Of a stretch of 64,000 bases of DNA, positions 24,216-33,556 are shown one piece after another; position 1 is the first letter of the stretch; every line of letters starts with the position of its first letter. The translations under genes and the position numbers were made by a program. Under the pieces are notes generated by a model. It was not told where the DNA came from and ran no database searches. It saw nothing but the letters and a program-made list of their open reading frames with translations. Source of the DNA: Bacillota bacterium (lineage in GTDB: Bacteria; Bacillota; Dethiobacteria; Dethiobacterales; Dethiobacteraceae); contig JAAYMN010000096.1 of NCBI GenBank assembly GCA_012521345.1, positions 1 to 64,000 on the forward strand, given 5' to 3'.

Positions 24216-24776
24216 ATGTCAGTCAAAAATGCAATGACAGCAGACTTTTTGCGGTCAGCCTATGGCGGCGAGAGCATGGCGCATATGCGTTACCTGATTT
24301 GGGCCGAGATGGCGGAAAAAGAGCAGCTGCCCAACATCGGCAGGCTTTTCCGGGCCATTGCCTGCGCGGAATGGGCACATGCCAACAACCATTTCCGCGT
24401 GCTGAAGGAACAAGTCGGCGATGCCACTGTTGCGGCGGGTGCCGTTTTCGGCGCCGGCAAAACTGTTGACAACCTGCAGGGCGCCATTAACGGTGAACTG
24501 CATGAAGTCGAGCAGATGTATCCCGTTTACCTGGAAGCCGCCCGCTACCAAAACGAAAAGGCTGCAGAGAGAGCTTTTCATTATGCCCTGGAAGCGGAGA
24601 AAATACATGCCAAGCTGTTTCAGGAAGCGCAGGAAGCGGCAAAACAAGGAAAGGACATGGAACTGGGGCCGGTTTATGTCTGCCCCATCTGCGGACATAC
24701 CGTAAAGGACGAACTGCCTGACTGCTGCCCGGTGTGCGGCGCCGATAAAAGCAAATACAGGCACTTCACGGCATAA
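24216..24776 (+). CDS. Rubrerythrin
   Basis: Cytoplasmic peroxide-scavenging non-heme iron protein of 186 residues. A ferritin-like four-helix domain (1-145) carries the diiron ligands in repeated E-x-x-H and single Glu positions (for example GES, EWAHANNH, GELHEVE, EAEKIHA). A C-terminal rubredoxin-like domain has CPICG and CCPVCG for one iron. AAAGGAG precedes the ATG. It is a single-gene unit. The family reduces hydrogen peroxide in anaerobes using electrons from rubredoxin or an NADH oxidoreductase; neither partner is encoded here. Confidence 0.93.
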   Translation: MSVKNAMTADFLRSAYGGESMAHMRYLIWAEMAEKEQLPNIGRLFRAIACAEWAHANNHFRVLKEQVGDATVAAGAVFGAGKTVDNLQGAINGELHEVEQMYPVYLEAARYQNEKAAERAFHYALEAEKIHAKLFQEAQEAAKQGKDMELGPVYVCPICGHTVKDELPDCCPVCGADKSKYRHFTA

Positions 24777-24815
24777 CTTTTAAGACTGCCATACTGCACG
24801 GTTTAACAGGGACGG

Positions 24816-24861
24816 AATAAAAAAGCACCTCTTTGGAAGGCTACTTCTGAAGAGGTGCTTT
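24816..24861 (-). terminator. Hairpin oriented as a minus-strand terminator between rubrerythrin and ligD
   Basis: A perfect 12-bp stem (24822-24833 with 24850-24861, 16-nt loop) is followed by TTTTTT on the minus strand only. On the plus strand it is preceded by A residues and followed by GCTATAG. It may still end rubrerythrin transcripts weakly. No minus-strand gene reads into it. Confidence 0.6.
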
Positions 24862-24890
24862 GCTATAGGGACGAAAAACCAAGGCGTGTG

Positions 24891-27356
24891 ATGGCAGTGG
24901 CACTGAACGAATATCGGGAAAAAAGGGACTTTGCGCGCTCGCCCGAGCCAGCCGGCGGGGCGGGACAAGAAACTGCCAGACCGGGGCTGCGGTTTGTGGT
25001 GCAAAAGCATTATGCCACGCGGCTGCATTACGACTTGCGCCTGGAGCTGGGCGGCGTCCTCAAAAGCTGGGCAATTCCCAAGGGGCCGACACTGGACCCT
25101 GACGAAAAAAGGCTGGCGGTCTTGGTGGAGGACCATCCTTACGACTATCTTTTTTTTGAAGGGCAAATTCCAGCCGGTGAATACGGGGCCGGGGCGGTTC
25201 TGATCTGGGACGAGGGCACCTACCGGGCAGAAGGCAGTGAGGAGCCAAAGCAGTCTGCCGCCCTGCTCCGGGAAGGGCTGGCCCGGGGCGAGCTGGCCTT
25301 CATCCTGGAAGGCGGCAAATTAAAAGGAAAGTTTGCCTTGGTCAGGATGCAGGACGGCGGCAACAACTGGCTGCTGATAAAAAGGAAAGACGCTTTCGCC
25401 GTAAAAGGATTTTACCCGGAAATGCTGGACGACCCCTTTCCACGGAAAGTAAAACCCATGCTGGCGACGCCCGTTGCCGAACCGTTCAACCACCCCGATT
25501 GGCTTTTTGAAATTAAATTTGACGGCTACAGAACCATTGCCGCCTGCCGCAAAGGCAAGGTTGAGCTTTTTTCCCGCAACCTGCAATCTTTTACCCGGCT
25601 GTTTGCGCCTGTGGCCGAAGCGCTTGCCGGCAGCGTGGATGCCGTTTATGACGGTGAAATTGTGGTCCTGGATGAGGATGGGCGCTCGCGGTTTCAGCTG
25701 CTGCAAAACTACACCCAGGGTGTACCCGGCGAACTGGTTTACTATGTGTTTGATCTTTTATACCTGGAAGGGAGAGACCTGCGCAGCCTCCCCCTGGTGG
25801 CGCGCAAGGAAAAACTGCAGAAATTCCTGCCGCAGCATCCCCGTCTGCAGTATGTCTCCCACCTGGAGGAGGCGGGCAGGGAATTTTTTGCGGCTGCCGC
25901 GGCACATGAGCTGGAAGGTATAATGGCCAAGCAGAAAAACAGCCGCTACCATGAGGGAAAAAGGGTAAAGGAGTGGCTGAAAATTAAAGCTGCCTTGCGG
26001 CAGGAAGCTATTATTTGCGGCTTTACCCGACCCAGGGGCGAAAGGCGCCGTTTCGGGGCGCTTGTTTTGGGCGCCTGCCGGGACGGAGAGCTTGTGCACA
26101 TCGGCAACTGCGGCACCGGGTTTTCCGCGGCCGCGCTGGAGCAGATTTATGCGCTGCTGCAGCCGCTTGTCAGGAAAAAATCGCCTTTTGCCGGCAGGAT
26201 TAAGGGGGAGGATCATATTACCTGGGTCGAACCTGTCTATGTTTGCGAGGTTAAGTTTACCGAGAAAACAAGCGAGGGGCTGCTCAGGCATCCTGTCTTT
26301 CTGGGCATCAAGGAGGGAAAAGCCTGCGCAGCATGCGGTAAGGGGGAAGAATCAATGCACCAAAAAACAGGAAAAGGTGATAAAAAGCTGCATCCGGGCA
26401 AAACCGCCGGACTTGTTGCGGCCGCAGGCAGCAAGGACAGGGAAGTCAGCGTCAACGGCCGGCTGCTGCGGCTGACGAACCTGGACAAAATCTACTGGCC
26501 CGAAGAAGGGTACACCAAGGGTGATGTGATCAATTACTACCACCAGGTCGCACCCTACATCCTGCCCTACCTAAAAGACCGCCCGCAGTCGCTTTACCGG
26601 ACGCCGGACGGCATCTCCGGCGGCGGGTTCTACCAGAAAGACGTCTCCTCCTTTGCGCCGGACTGGGTGGAGACATATGCGGCGCCTGCCCCGGAGGGAG
26701 AAAAAGAAAAGCTATATCTTTTGTGCCAGAATGAACAGACACTGCTTTATATGGCAAACCTGGGCTGCATTGAAATCAACCCCTGGCTTTCCCGCATCCA
26801 AAACCCGGAGCGCCCCGACTACCTGGTACTTGACCTGGATCCGGAGGATATCGGTTTTGACAAGGTAATTGAAGCGGCCCGGGCGGTCCGCGAAGTGCTG
26901 GCATTTGCCGGCATTGCAAGCTTTCCCAAAACCTCGGGAGCGACAGGGCTGCATATTTACCTGCCGCTGGGCGCCAGGTACAACTATGATATTGTCCGGG
27001 AATTTGCCCGCCTGCTGGCTATGCTTGTCCACCGTATGGTGCCTGATTTTACCAGCCTGGAGCGCAGCCCGAAAAAAAGACAGAGAAAGGTTTACCTGGA
27101 CTTTTTGCAAAACCGTCCCGGGCAGACCCTGGCCTCTGTTTACAGTCTCCGCCCCAGGCGCGGCGCCACTGTTTCCACCCCGCTGCTCTGGGAAGAGGTC
27201 AAACCGGGCCTGGACCCGCAAGACTTTACTATTAAAACTGTCCGGAAGCGCCTGCAGCAAAAAGGCGATCTTTTCCGGGGGGTGCTTGGCCCCGGCGTGG
27301 ATATTGCCCAAAGCATTGACAAGCTTAAGGACAACTTGCCCGGGCAGACAGTGTGA
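24891..27356 (+). CDS. ligD: Multidomain ATP-dependent DNA ligase D (phosphoesterase, ligase, polymerase)
   Basis: DNA repair enzyme of 821 residues from the chosen ATG; a GTG at 24855 inside the upstream hairpin is the alternative. Residues 35-160 are the 3'-phosphoesterase domain (KHYATRLHYDLRLELGGVLKSWAIPKGP). Residues 185-475 are the ATP ligase with the adenylated lysine in FEIKFDGYR (K209), VYDGEIVVLDE and EWLKIK. A linker with CAACG leads to the primase-like polymerase domain (about 525-800) with YWPEEGYTKGDVINYY, DLDPED and KTSGATGLHIY. This order matches Pseudomonas LigD rather than Bacillus LigD, which lacks the phosphoesterase. The usual partner Ku is not encoded in the window. Expected role: non-homologous end joining. 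Confidence 0.92.
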   Translation: MAVALNEYREKRDFARSPEPAGGAGQETARPGLRFVVQKHYATRLHYDLRLELGGVLKSWAIPKGPTLDPDEKRLAVLVEDHPYDYLFFEGQIPAGEYGAGAVLIWDEGTYRAEGSEEPKQSAALLREGLARGELAFILEGGKLKGKFALVRMQDGGNNWLLIKRKDAFAVKGFYPEMLDDPFPRKVKPMLATPVAEPFNHPDWLFEIKFDGYRTIAACRKGKVELFSRNLQSFTRLFAPVAEALAGSVDAVYDGEIVVLDEDGRSRFQLLQNYTQGVPGELVYYVFDLLYLEGRDLRSLPLVARKEKLQKFLPQHPRLQYVSHLEEAGREFFAAAAAHELEGIMAKQKNSRYHEGKRVKEWLKIKAALRQEAIICGFTRPRGERRRFGALVLGACRDGELVHIGNCGTGFSAAALEQIYALLQPLVRKKSPFAGRIKGEDHITWVEPVYVCEVKFTEKTSEGLLRHPVFLGIKEGKACAACGKGEESMHQKTGKGDKKLHPGKTAGLVAAAGSKDREVSVNGRLLRLTNLDKIYWPEEGYTKGDVINYYHQVAPYILPYLKDRPQSLYRTPDGISGGGFYQKDVSSFAPDWVETYAAPAPEGEKEKLYLLCQNEQTLLYMANLGCIEINPWLSRIQNPERPDYLVLDLDPEDIGFDKVIEAARAVREVLAFAGIASFPKTSGATGLHIYLPLGARYNYDIVREFARLLAMLVHRMVPDFTSLERSPKKRQRKVYLDFLQNRPGQTLASVYSLRPRRGATVSTPLLWEEVKPGLDPQDFTIKTVRKRLQQKGDLFRGVLGPGVDIAQSIDKLKDNLPGQTV

Positions 27357-27475
27357 AAGCTGCGCACAACAAAAAAGTTTTCGGGGCGGGTTTGCTTTAG
27401 TGTGCAGCAGGGGAGACGGTTCAGGCAATCCATAAAAAATACTGATATATTTTTACCAGCCAAGTGTTGACAATT

Positions 27476-28842
27476 ATGGAGGATTTTTGTGCGGCAGGTG
27501 GAATTAATCAATTTATTTTAGATAAAGAAATTGCCCGGGGGAGGAGTTTCGAAGAAAAAATGAAAGCGGTCATAGGCGACGACTTGACGTTTCCTGCCGG
27601 ATCACAGTTAGAATCATTCAGAAAATCCGGTATACCATTTATTCGTGATATTCCATGGGGAACTCATCTTAGCGTTTTTTATGAGAGTGATGACGATTTG
27701 CCGGCGCTTGCCATTCCCTTTCTTGCGACCGGACTGGAAAACAATGAATTTTGTATCTGGATTGTTGATGATTCTTTGTCACCCTCTGCAGCTTTGCAAT
27801 TGCTGCAAAAAAATGTGCCTGCTTTAAAGCGGACACAAATCGAAGTCATGACGCCTGCTGACTGGTATTTGCAATATGGAGGCTTTCGGGGTGACAGAAT
27901 TATTGCCGGCTGGATTGAAAAAATAGAAGCCGCGCTTGCCCAGGGATATGAAGGGATAAGGGTGTGCGGCAGTACTGCATGGCTGAGAGAAAAACACTGG
28001 AAAAAGTTTCTGGCTTATGAGCAGGAAATACAGAAAGCAATCGGTTTCCTTAAGTTAATCGCCTTGTGCCCGTATCAGTTGAGTAAATGTGAATTGCCGG
28101 ACATTCTGGATATAGTGCGGAACCATCACTTTTCTTTTTTAAAAAATAATATTGACTGGAAATACCTAAACAGTACAACCAGCTATGAGCATGTTAATCT
28201 TATGGGAAAAATGGCGGCCAACGTGGCACATGAAATCAGAAACCCTCTGACTACTGTGAGAGGGTTTATCCAGCTGTTGGGAAAAAAATACGAGCTGTCT
28301 CTTTATCGAGATTATTTTACATTAATGCTTGAAGAGCTGGACCGCGCCAACGTCACTATTGCCGAGTATCTCTCCCTGACAAAAGAGCTGGAAAAAGACA
28401 TCAAACTGCATGATTTGAATGAAATTGTTCATACCATCCTGCCTTTACTGCAGGCAGATGCTGTAACGGAAGGCAAAGACGTGGTTTTTCCGCCGGAGAA
28501 ACTGCGGAGATTGCTGTGGATGCCAGGGATCTCAGGCAGGTAATATATAATCTTGTGCGCAACGGCCTGGAAGCAATGAAAAAAGGCGGGCGCGTCAGTA
28601 TCCGGACATATCAGTGCGGTAAAGCCGTTCTCCTGGAGATAGCGGACACGGGAGGCGGGATCCCGAGAGAAGTTATGGATGATTTGGGCGAACCTTTTGT
28701 TACCACAAAAAAATTTGCCGCGGGATTGGGGCTGGCTGTCAGTATAAGAATTTTGCAGCGTTATCACGCCGGGATAACAGTCCAGTCTTCCCCGCACGGG
28801 ACGACCTTTACTATTGCTTTTCCCCTGCCGGACAATAACTAG
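27476..28842 (+). pseudogene. MEDS-domain sensor histidine kinase split by a frameshift
   Basis: Soluble sensor kinase interrupted by a one-base shift. The first frame (to a stop at 28543) encodes a MEDS domain (IPWGTHLSVFYES, AIPFLATGLENNEFCIWIVDD, YGGFRGDRIIAGW) followed by a HisKA motif, MAANVAHEIRNPLTTVRGF. The ATPase domain continues in another frame, readable from about 28489, as VDARDLRQVIYNLVRNGLEAM, DTGGGIP and GLGLAVSI, ending at 28842. The switch lies near TTTTT at 28485-28489, where one missing T would explain it. Sequencing error, a recent mutation or slippage are possible. The start is uncertain (ATG 27476 or GTG 27464). MEDS domains were described in sensors of one-carbon and methanogenic metabolism. 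Confidence 0.8.
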
Positions 28843-29729
28843 GACTTGTGCTTTGCCGTCTGCAGGCCGGAGAAGCTGCCTGCCAAACCGAGCAGGGCAC
28901 TCAGAAGGATGACAAAGACAGCCAGCTTCAGCACCAGGCTGCCAAGCGGCGGCAGGGGAAGAAAGGGAAGAGGCCCCTCGATTCTGAGAAAAAGATAACG
29001 CAGGGCAAAACCGGCCAAAACGGCGGCCAGCATGCCGCCCCCCACGCTCAAAAACAAGCCTGTTAGCAGGAAGGGGAAGGCGATAAAACTGTCCGGCGCA
29101 CCCAAAAGGAGCAGGGTGTTGATTTGTTCTCTGTTGTTCTCAATGCCGGTCCTGATCAGGTGCGAAATGATCACCAGCGTGGAAACGCCGACAGCGGTGA
29201 TAATGAGATAACCCAGCAATCTTACCGCTCCCGCCAGCTGTCTCAGGCGCTCCAGAACTTCCCGGTTGTCGCGCACGTATTCAATGCCATCCGTCTGCTG
29301 CACTGCCTGCAGCACCTGTTCCATTGCGGCAAGGTCGATCCTGATTTCAAGAAACGGGCTGAAGGGGTTGTCGTCAAAGTATGTCAGCACGCGTGCCTCT
29401 TTGCCCAGTATTTCTTCCATTCTTTTGTAGGCTTCCTCGGCACTGACCGGCAATACTTCCTTCACACCGGCAATGTTTTGTATCTCTTCCGCCAGGCGGA
29501 GGACAGCGTTGCCGGGCATGTCTTCCGCATAATACGCGCTTATTTCCGCTTCATTTTCGATTGCGGCAATTGCATGATTGCCGACCCACCAGCCGGCCAG
29601 CACCATAGCTAAAAGCAAAAAAATCAGGGCCATACTGAAAAAAGAGGTTAAGTGGGACAGCAGGTTCATGCGCATGATGACGCCCGCCTCACGGAGAAAG
29701 TAGCCAAAATTATACCGCAGTTGTTTCAT
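28839..29729 (-). CDS. ftsX: Cell division protein FtsX
   Basis: Membrane subunit of the FtsEX complex, 296 residues. One N-terminal helix (about 21-45) is followed by an extracytoplasmic domain (50-165) with the family-typical VKEVLPVSAEEAYKRMEEILG, then three C-terminal helices (170-200, 220-250, 260-290). Its ATG follows the FtsE stop directly. The complex uses ATP in the cytoplasm to control a cell-wall enzyme or its activator outside; here the likely partner is encoded just upstream of ftsE. It converges on the frameshifted kinase gene, with stop regions nearly touching. Confidence 0.92.
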   Translation of the reverse strand: MKQLRYNFGYFLREAGVIMRMNLLSHLTSFFSMALIFLLLAMVLAGWWVGNHAIAAIENEAEISAYYAEDMPGNAVLRLAEEIQNIAGVKEVLPVSAEEAYKRMEEILGKEARVLTYFDDNPFSPFLEIRIDLAAMEQVLQAVQQTDGIEYVRDNREVLERLRQLAGAVRLLGYLIITAVGVSTLVIISHLIRTGIENNREQINTLLLLGAPDSFIAFPFLLTGLFLSVGGGMLAAVLAGFALRYLFLRIEGPLPFLPLPPLGSLVLKLAVFVILLSALLGLAGSFSGLQTAKHKS

Positions 29730-30392
29730 TTATGCTCCCGCCTCCTCCAGCACACCTTCTTTGAGGCGAATGATTCTGTTTTGGTTTTCGGGTATTAAAT
29801 GCGTGGCATGAGTCGTGATAAGAACGGCGGTCTGCTCGTCTTTGCTGCCGACAAGCAGCTCCAGGATATTCAGGGCGTTTTCCCGGTCCAGGTTTCCCGT
29901 GGGCTCATCCGCCAGGATGAGGGCCGGTTTTCTGGCCAGCGCCCGCGCAATCGAAATTCTTTGGCATTCGCCCCAGGACAGGTTTTCTACTGGCGTATTG
30001 GCTTTATTGGCAAGACCCACTTTGGCCAGGGCTTCGGCGGCATTTTTTTTCATCTCGGCAGCCGGGATACCCAGAAAGCGCATGCCCAGCATAATGTTTT
30101 CCAGTGCAGTCCTGCCTTTTATCAGCTTAAAATCCTGAAAAACAGGCCCCAGCATTCTACGCAGCTGCCGGATGGGCCCGGCCTGGCCCCTGCTGTAGGA
30201 GCGGCCCATAATTTCCAGGGTGCCTGCAGTGGGGAATTCCACCGCCATCAAAAGCTTCAGGAGGCTGGTTTTTCCCGAGCCGCTGGGGCCGGTAATATAA
30301 ATTACTTCGCCCGGCTTCACGGACAGGTTGATATTTTTCAGGGCAACGGTTCCGTCAGGATATTGCAAAGTGACGTTTTTTGCCGCAATCAT
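29730..30392 (-). CDS. ftsE: Cell division ATPase FtsE
   Basis: Cytoplasmic ATPase of 220 residues. Walker A GPSGSGKTSLLK (35-46), the Q-loop in GPVFQDFKL, the signature LSWGECQRISIARALA (with W-G in place of the second G-G) and Walker B LILADEPTGNLD are visible, and TTHATHL carries the switch His. AAAGGAG lies about 8 nt before the ATG. It sits 26 nt after the coiled-coil gene and directly before ftsX, forming a three-gene operon. Confidence 0.92.
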   Translation of the reverse strand: MIAAKNVTLQYPDGTVALKNINLSVKPGEVIYITGPSGSGKTSLLKLLMAVEFPTAGTLEIMGRSYSRGQAGPIRQLRRMLGPVFQDFKLIKGRTALENIMLGMRFLGIPAAEMKKNAAEALAKVGLANKANTPVENLSWGECQRISIARALARKPALILADEPTGNLDRENALNILELLVGSKDEQTAVLITTHATHLIPENQNRIIRLKEGVLEEAGA

Positions 30393-30418
30393 TCGTTCAG
30401 CTCCTTTCCCCGCTTATG

Positions 30419-31534
30419 CTATTTGAAAACCGGATTAATCATTAAATCCAGGCAGTGGTCTGTAACGTTAATGCCTGTAATCTTGCTGTCTCCTAAAATG
30501 CCGCTTAAATCCAGATATAGTTCTTCTTCGGCAAACAGTGCTTTCAGGTGGCCGGCGTTAAGCGGCACCCCGTAGAAAGTTCCTTCCTCCGCGGCAAATC
30601 TCAGTGTATTGTCTTCCAGGACAAAGACGCCGCTGACGGCAAGTTGACGGGGGGCAACCATCAGCCCGACTTTGCCGTCGGAGAAGACAAAAGCCAGCTC
30701 CGGCAAGCCGTACTCTGCCAAAATGCCGTTGAGGATTTCATCCGCAAGCGACGCTTTTATCCCCGAGGCGGAAAATTCTATTTTCACGGCATCCGCCGGC
30801 AAATCTGCCTCTTTCAGCAGGCGGGAAAAACTTCTTGTCACTTCCGGGAAGAATTTTATAAGCTCGTTCCAGGCCCCCTGCATGGCCGACAACCTGGTTT
30901 CATAGTGCTCCCTTTCCTCCGCCAGGGAGGCCAGGTATGCCTCCAGGTCTTCCTTGGCGGCAACAGTTTTGGCGATCGATTCTTCAAGGTTTTTCCGTGT
31001 CTGCTCCAGCGAAGCGAGTTTTTCCTCCAGCTCCGCTTTCCGGGCGGCAAGCCTGTTGCGGCTTTCCTGCAAAAGATCCAGCAGCCCGCCCGTGTTGCGG
31101 GCAAGATCCTGCAGGGTGCTTATTCTGTGGAGAAAATCTGCCAGGCTGTTTGCCGACAAAAGTCTTTCCAGGAAAGAAGCGGGACCCAGCCGCTGGTAGC
31201 TTTTTAAAACTTGCTGCAGTGCCTGCCGGTTCTGCCCAAAGCGTTCTTCTTCCGCGGCAATTGCCTCCTGGATGGTGCCGGCATCATGCTCCAGGGCGGC
31301 AATTTCCGCTGCCAGCGCCCGCTCCTCAGCTTCCAGTTCCGCTATGGTCTGGGTGAGGGCGAAAAGTTCTTCCAGCACTTTTTTTTCTTCATCGGACAGG
31401 AGGCTAAGCTTTTCTTCCACTTCGCCCGTCACTGCGGACTGCCCCGAGGCTATGCCGCCCGCCAGGCTGATCAGCATAAGCGCTGCCGCCAGGATGCAGC
31501 AGGAAATAAGTTTTATTTTGCCTGACTTGAACAT
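30419..31534 (-). CDS. Secreted coiled-coil protein, probable FtsEX partner without hydrolase domain
   Basis: Exported or membrane-anchored protein of 371 residues. A signal or anchor helix spans about 7-30. Residues 45-225 are a long two-part coiled coil; its centre (SYQRLGPASFLERLLSANSLADFLHRISTLQDLAR) matches the hinge of PcsB/CwlO-type FtsEX partners. Where those proteins carry a CHAP, NlpC/P60 or M23 hydrolase, this one has about 130 residues of mixed strands (LADEILNGILAEYG, LAVSGVFVL, TGINVTDHCLDLMI) that recall DUF2993/YpmS-like lipid-binding domains rather than an enzyme. The ATG at 31534 follows GGGAGGGG closely. It is the first gene of the ftsEX operon, so it is probably the outside partner, possibly activating a separate amidase. 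Confidence 0.78.
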   Translation of the reverse strand: MFKSGKIKLISCCILAAALMLISLAGGIASGQSAVTGEVEEKLSLLSDEEKKVLEELFALTQTIAELEAEERALAAEIAALEHDAGTIQEAIAAEEERFGQNRQALQQVLKSYQRLGPASFLERLLSANSLADFLHRISTLQDLARNTGGLLDLLQESRNRLAARKAELEEKLASLEQTRKNLEESIAKTVAAKEDLEAYLASLAEEREHYETRLSAMQGAWNELIKFFPEVTRSFSRLLKEADLPADAVKIEFSASGIKASLADEILNGILAEYGLPELAFVFSDGKVGLMVAPRQLAVSGVFVLEDNTLRFAAEEGTFYGVPLNAGHLKALFAEEELYLDLSGILGDSKITGINVTDHCLDLMINPVFK

Positions 31535-31644
31535 TTTTCCCCTCCCGCTGTCGCCGACTGTTGGCAATTGTCTTAAAATAACAAAAATAGCTCCGATATT
31601 AGTTATACGCTGGGAGAAGAAAATCCTGCCTGCCTGACGTCGTC

Positions 31645-32577
31645 CTAATCACCTAAAAAATTCGTTCCCAGCACTCCCGCAACAATCAGCAGGGAGCCGA
31701 GAAAATGGTAGTAAAACAGCTTTTCTTCCAGGAAGACAATCCCGGCCAGGACTGTAATCAGTGTGCCGAGATTGGCAAAGACGCTCATTTTGGCGGCTTT
31801 GAGATGGGTTAAAACATAGTTTGTCAAAAGTGAAGTAAGGGCTGTGGACAAGACGCCCAGGTAGAGGATGGCAAAAAGGAAAGGCAGGCTCTTGAGCGGG
31901 GCAAGAAAGGCGGGAAGAGTGCCGCCCTGCAAATGTTGACCGAGAGCAAGCAGGTTAAAGCTGATAAAACCGAGAAAAATCATCAGACAGCTTAATTCCA
32001 GGTTGCTGAATTCCCTTGTGAGCACTCTGGCCAGTACGTTATAGCCGGCAATGGACAGGGCGGAAAGCAGGATGAGGATGATGCCTTTCACATTATGCAT
32101 GCTCGGGCCGGAGCCGCTTTGCACAAGGATAAAAATAACACCTCCCACCGACAAGAAAACAGACAGCATCTGGCGGGAATTGGTTTTTTCCCTGATAAAC
32201 AGGGAAGCTAAGAGTAGGGTGAAAATGGGGGAAACCGCCAGGAGGATCCCGGCTTCCGAGGAGAGGACGTACTGAAGGCCGTATGTCTGGAAGCCAAAAA
32301 ACAGCAAGGGATAAAAAAGGGCCAGCGGCAGGATTCTGCTTACTTTTTTCCTGTCATAGGTGAGTTTGACTTTTTGCAGCAGGGCGGGCAGGAGCAGGGC
32401 TGCAAAAGCGGCCGTGAAGCGATGGGCCAGGATATCTACCGGACCGGTAACCTGCAGGGCAATTTTATTAAACAGAAAAGAGAAGCCGATAATGACAGAA
32501 TAAGCAACTGCCGCCCCGTAGACTTTCCAGGCGGCTGTACGCCCGGCTGCAGTTGCTGCTTGCGCCCTCTCGTCCAT
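31645..32577 (-). CDS. DMT-superfamily EamA transporter
   Basis: Inner-membrane transporter of 310 residues with ten predicted helices in two EamA repeats (about 20-150 and 165-305). Typical segments are ILAHRFTAAFAALLLPALL, the SSEAGILLAVSPIFTLLLASLF end of repeat one, and TNYVLTHLKAAKMSVFANLGTLITVLAGIVFLEEKL in repeat two. The ATG at 32577 is chosen since a G-rich element lies 8-9 nt upstream; an in-frame GTG at 32586 overlaps it. It stands alone between the ftsEX operon and a divergent pseudouridine synthase gene. Relatives export amino acids, nucleosides or metabolites; the substrate is unknown. Confidence 0.87.
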   Translation of the reverse strand: MDERAQAATAAGRTAAWKVYGAAVAYSVIIGFSFLFNKIALQVTGPVDILAHRFTAAFAALLLPALLQKVKLTYDRKKVSRILPLALFYPLLFFGFQTYGLQYVLSSEAGILLAVSPIFTLLLASLFIREKTNSRQMLSVFLSVGGVIFILVQSGSGPSMHNVKGIILILLSALSIAGYNVLARVLTREFSNLELSCLMIFLGFISFNLLALGQHLQGGTLPAFLAPLKSLPFLFAILYLGVLSTALTSLLTNYVLTHLKAAKMSVFANLGTLITVLAGIVFLEEKLFYYHFLGSLLIVAGVLGTNFLGD

Positions 32578-32742
32578 AAGAAGCACCCCCGTGTTGTTTT
32601 TGCTTTAGTGTTCCCGTGCCTGCAGCAACTTCCTTCTGCACCGGCACAGGAAATACCTTCATTAGTAGCTTAACCGAAAATAAAATTTAACGGAGCGGCG
32701 CTTGCGGGAAGCCGCCGCTTGCGGCATGCAGGGAGACGGACA

Positions 32743-33462
32743 ATGCCGGATAAAGTGCGCTTTCTTTATGAGGACAACCACTTGCTGGTTGTGGAAAAAC
32801 CGGTTAACATGCTTTCCCAGGGCGACATCACGGGCGAGCCCGACCTTTTAAGCATTGTGAAAGCCATACTGAAAAGAAAATACAACAAGCCGGGCAATGT
32901 CTTCCTGGGACTTGTGCACCGCCTGGACCGGCCCACAGGGGGAGTCATGGTCTTGGCAAAAACTTCCAAGGCGGCAGCCCGGCTCTCCGCGCAAATCAGG
33001 GAGGGGACCTTCACAAAGCAGTACCTGGCGGTCGTTCATGGCCGCCTGCCGCAGGCGGAGGGAACCCTGCGGCATTATCTCGTTAAAGACAGGAAAACAA
33101 ATTTGGTTGCCGTGGCCGGCAAGGACCAGCCAAAAGCAAAAGCAGCCAGCCTCTCCTACCGGGTCCTGGCCGTGGCGGCCGGCCTGAGCCTGGTGCAGGT
33201 ACAGTTGCATACGGGACGGTCGCATCAAATTCGTGTCCAGTTTGCCGCCTGCGGACATCCTTTATACGGTGACCGGCGCTACGGCAAGGCGGTAAACCGC
33301 CCCGGCCGGCAGCTTGCCTTATGGGCGTACAAGATCGCCTTTACACATCCCGTCTCGCAGAAACGCCTGATTTTTACCAGCTTCCCTGCACATGTGCAGC
33401 CGTGGCTTAAATTTGCTTCCTATTTTCAACAGACGGGGAAAGAAAAGATTAAAGAATTTTAA
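32743..33462 (+). CDS. RluA-family RNA pseudouridine synthase
   Basis: RNA-modifying enzyme of 239 residues that turns uridine into pseudouridine in rRNA or tRNA. HRLDRPTGGVMVLAKTSKAA contains the catalytic Asp, with HTGRSHQIRVQFAACGHPLYGDRRYG as the second conserved block. There is no S4 domain before the catalytic core, unlike RluD. The ATG at 32743 follows AGGGAGA; an open frame further upstream lacks such a site. It is a single-gene unit followed by a terminator near 33557. The exact target base cannot be assigned. Confidence 0.88.
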   Translation: MPDKVRFLYEDNHLLVVEKPVNMLSQGDITGEPDLLSIVKAILKRKYNKPGNVFLGLVHRLDRPTGGVMVLAKTSKAAARLSAQIREGTFTKQYLAVVHGRLPQAEGTLRHYLVKDRKTNLVAVAGKDQPKAKAASLSYRVLAVAAGLSLVQVQLHTGRSHQIRVQFAACGHPLYGDRRYGKAVNRPGRQLALWAYKIAFTHPVSQKRLIFTSFPAHVQPWLKFASYFQQTGKEKIKEF

Positions 33463-33556
33463 CATGAAAATATTTCCTGCGGTGCAGGAGATTACCCTGT
33501 GCTGCTGGAATATGTAACTGCTGGTATTATATCGGACTGCTTTTTGTTTGCCGGAT

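Noticed and set aside
28481-28500. Programmed -1 frameshift in the MEDS kinase
   Set aside because: The site reads G-GTT-TTT, which allows good re-pairing only in the A site, and no downstream hairpin is obvious. A lost T is simpler.
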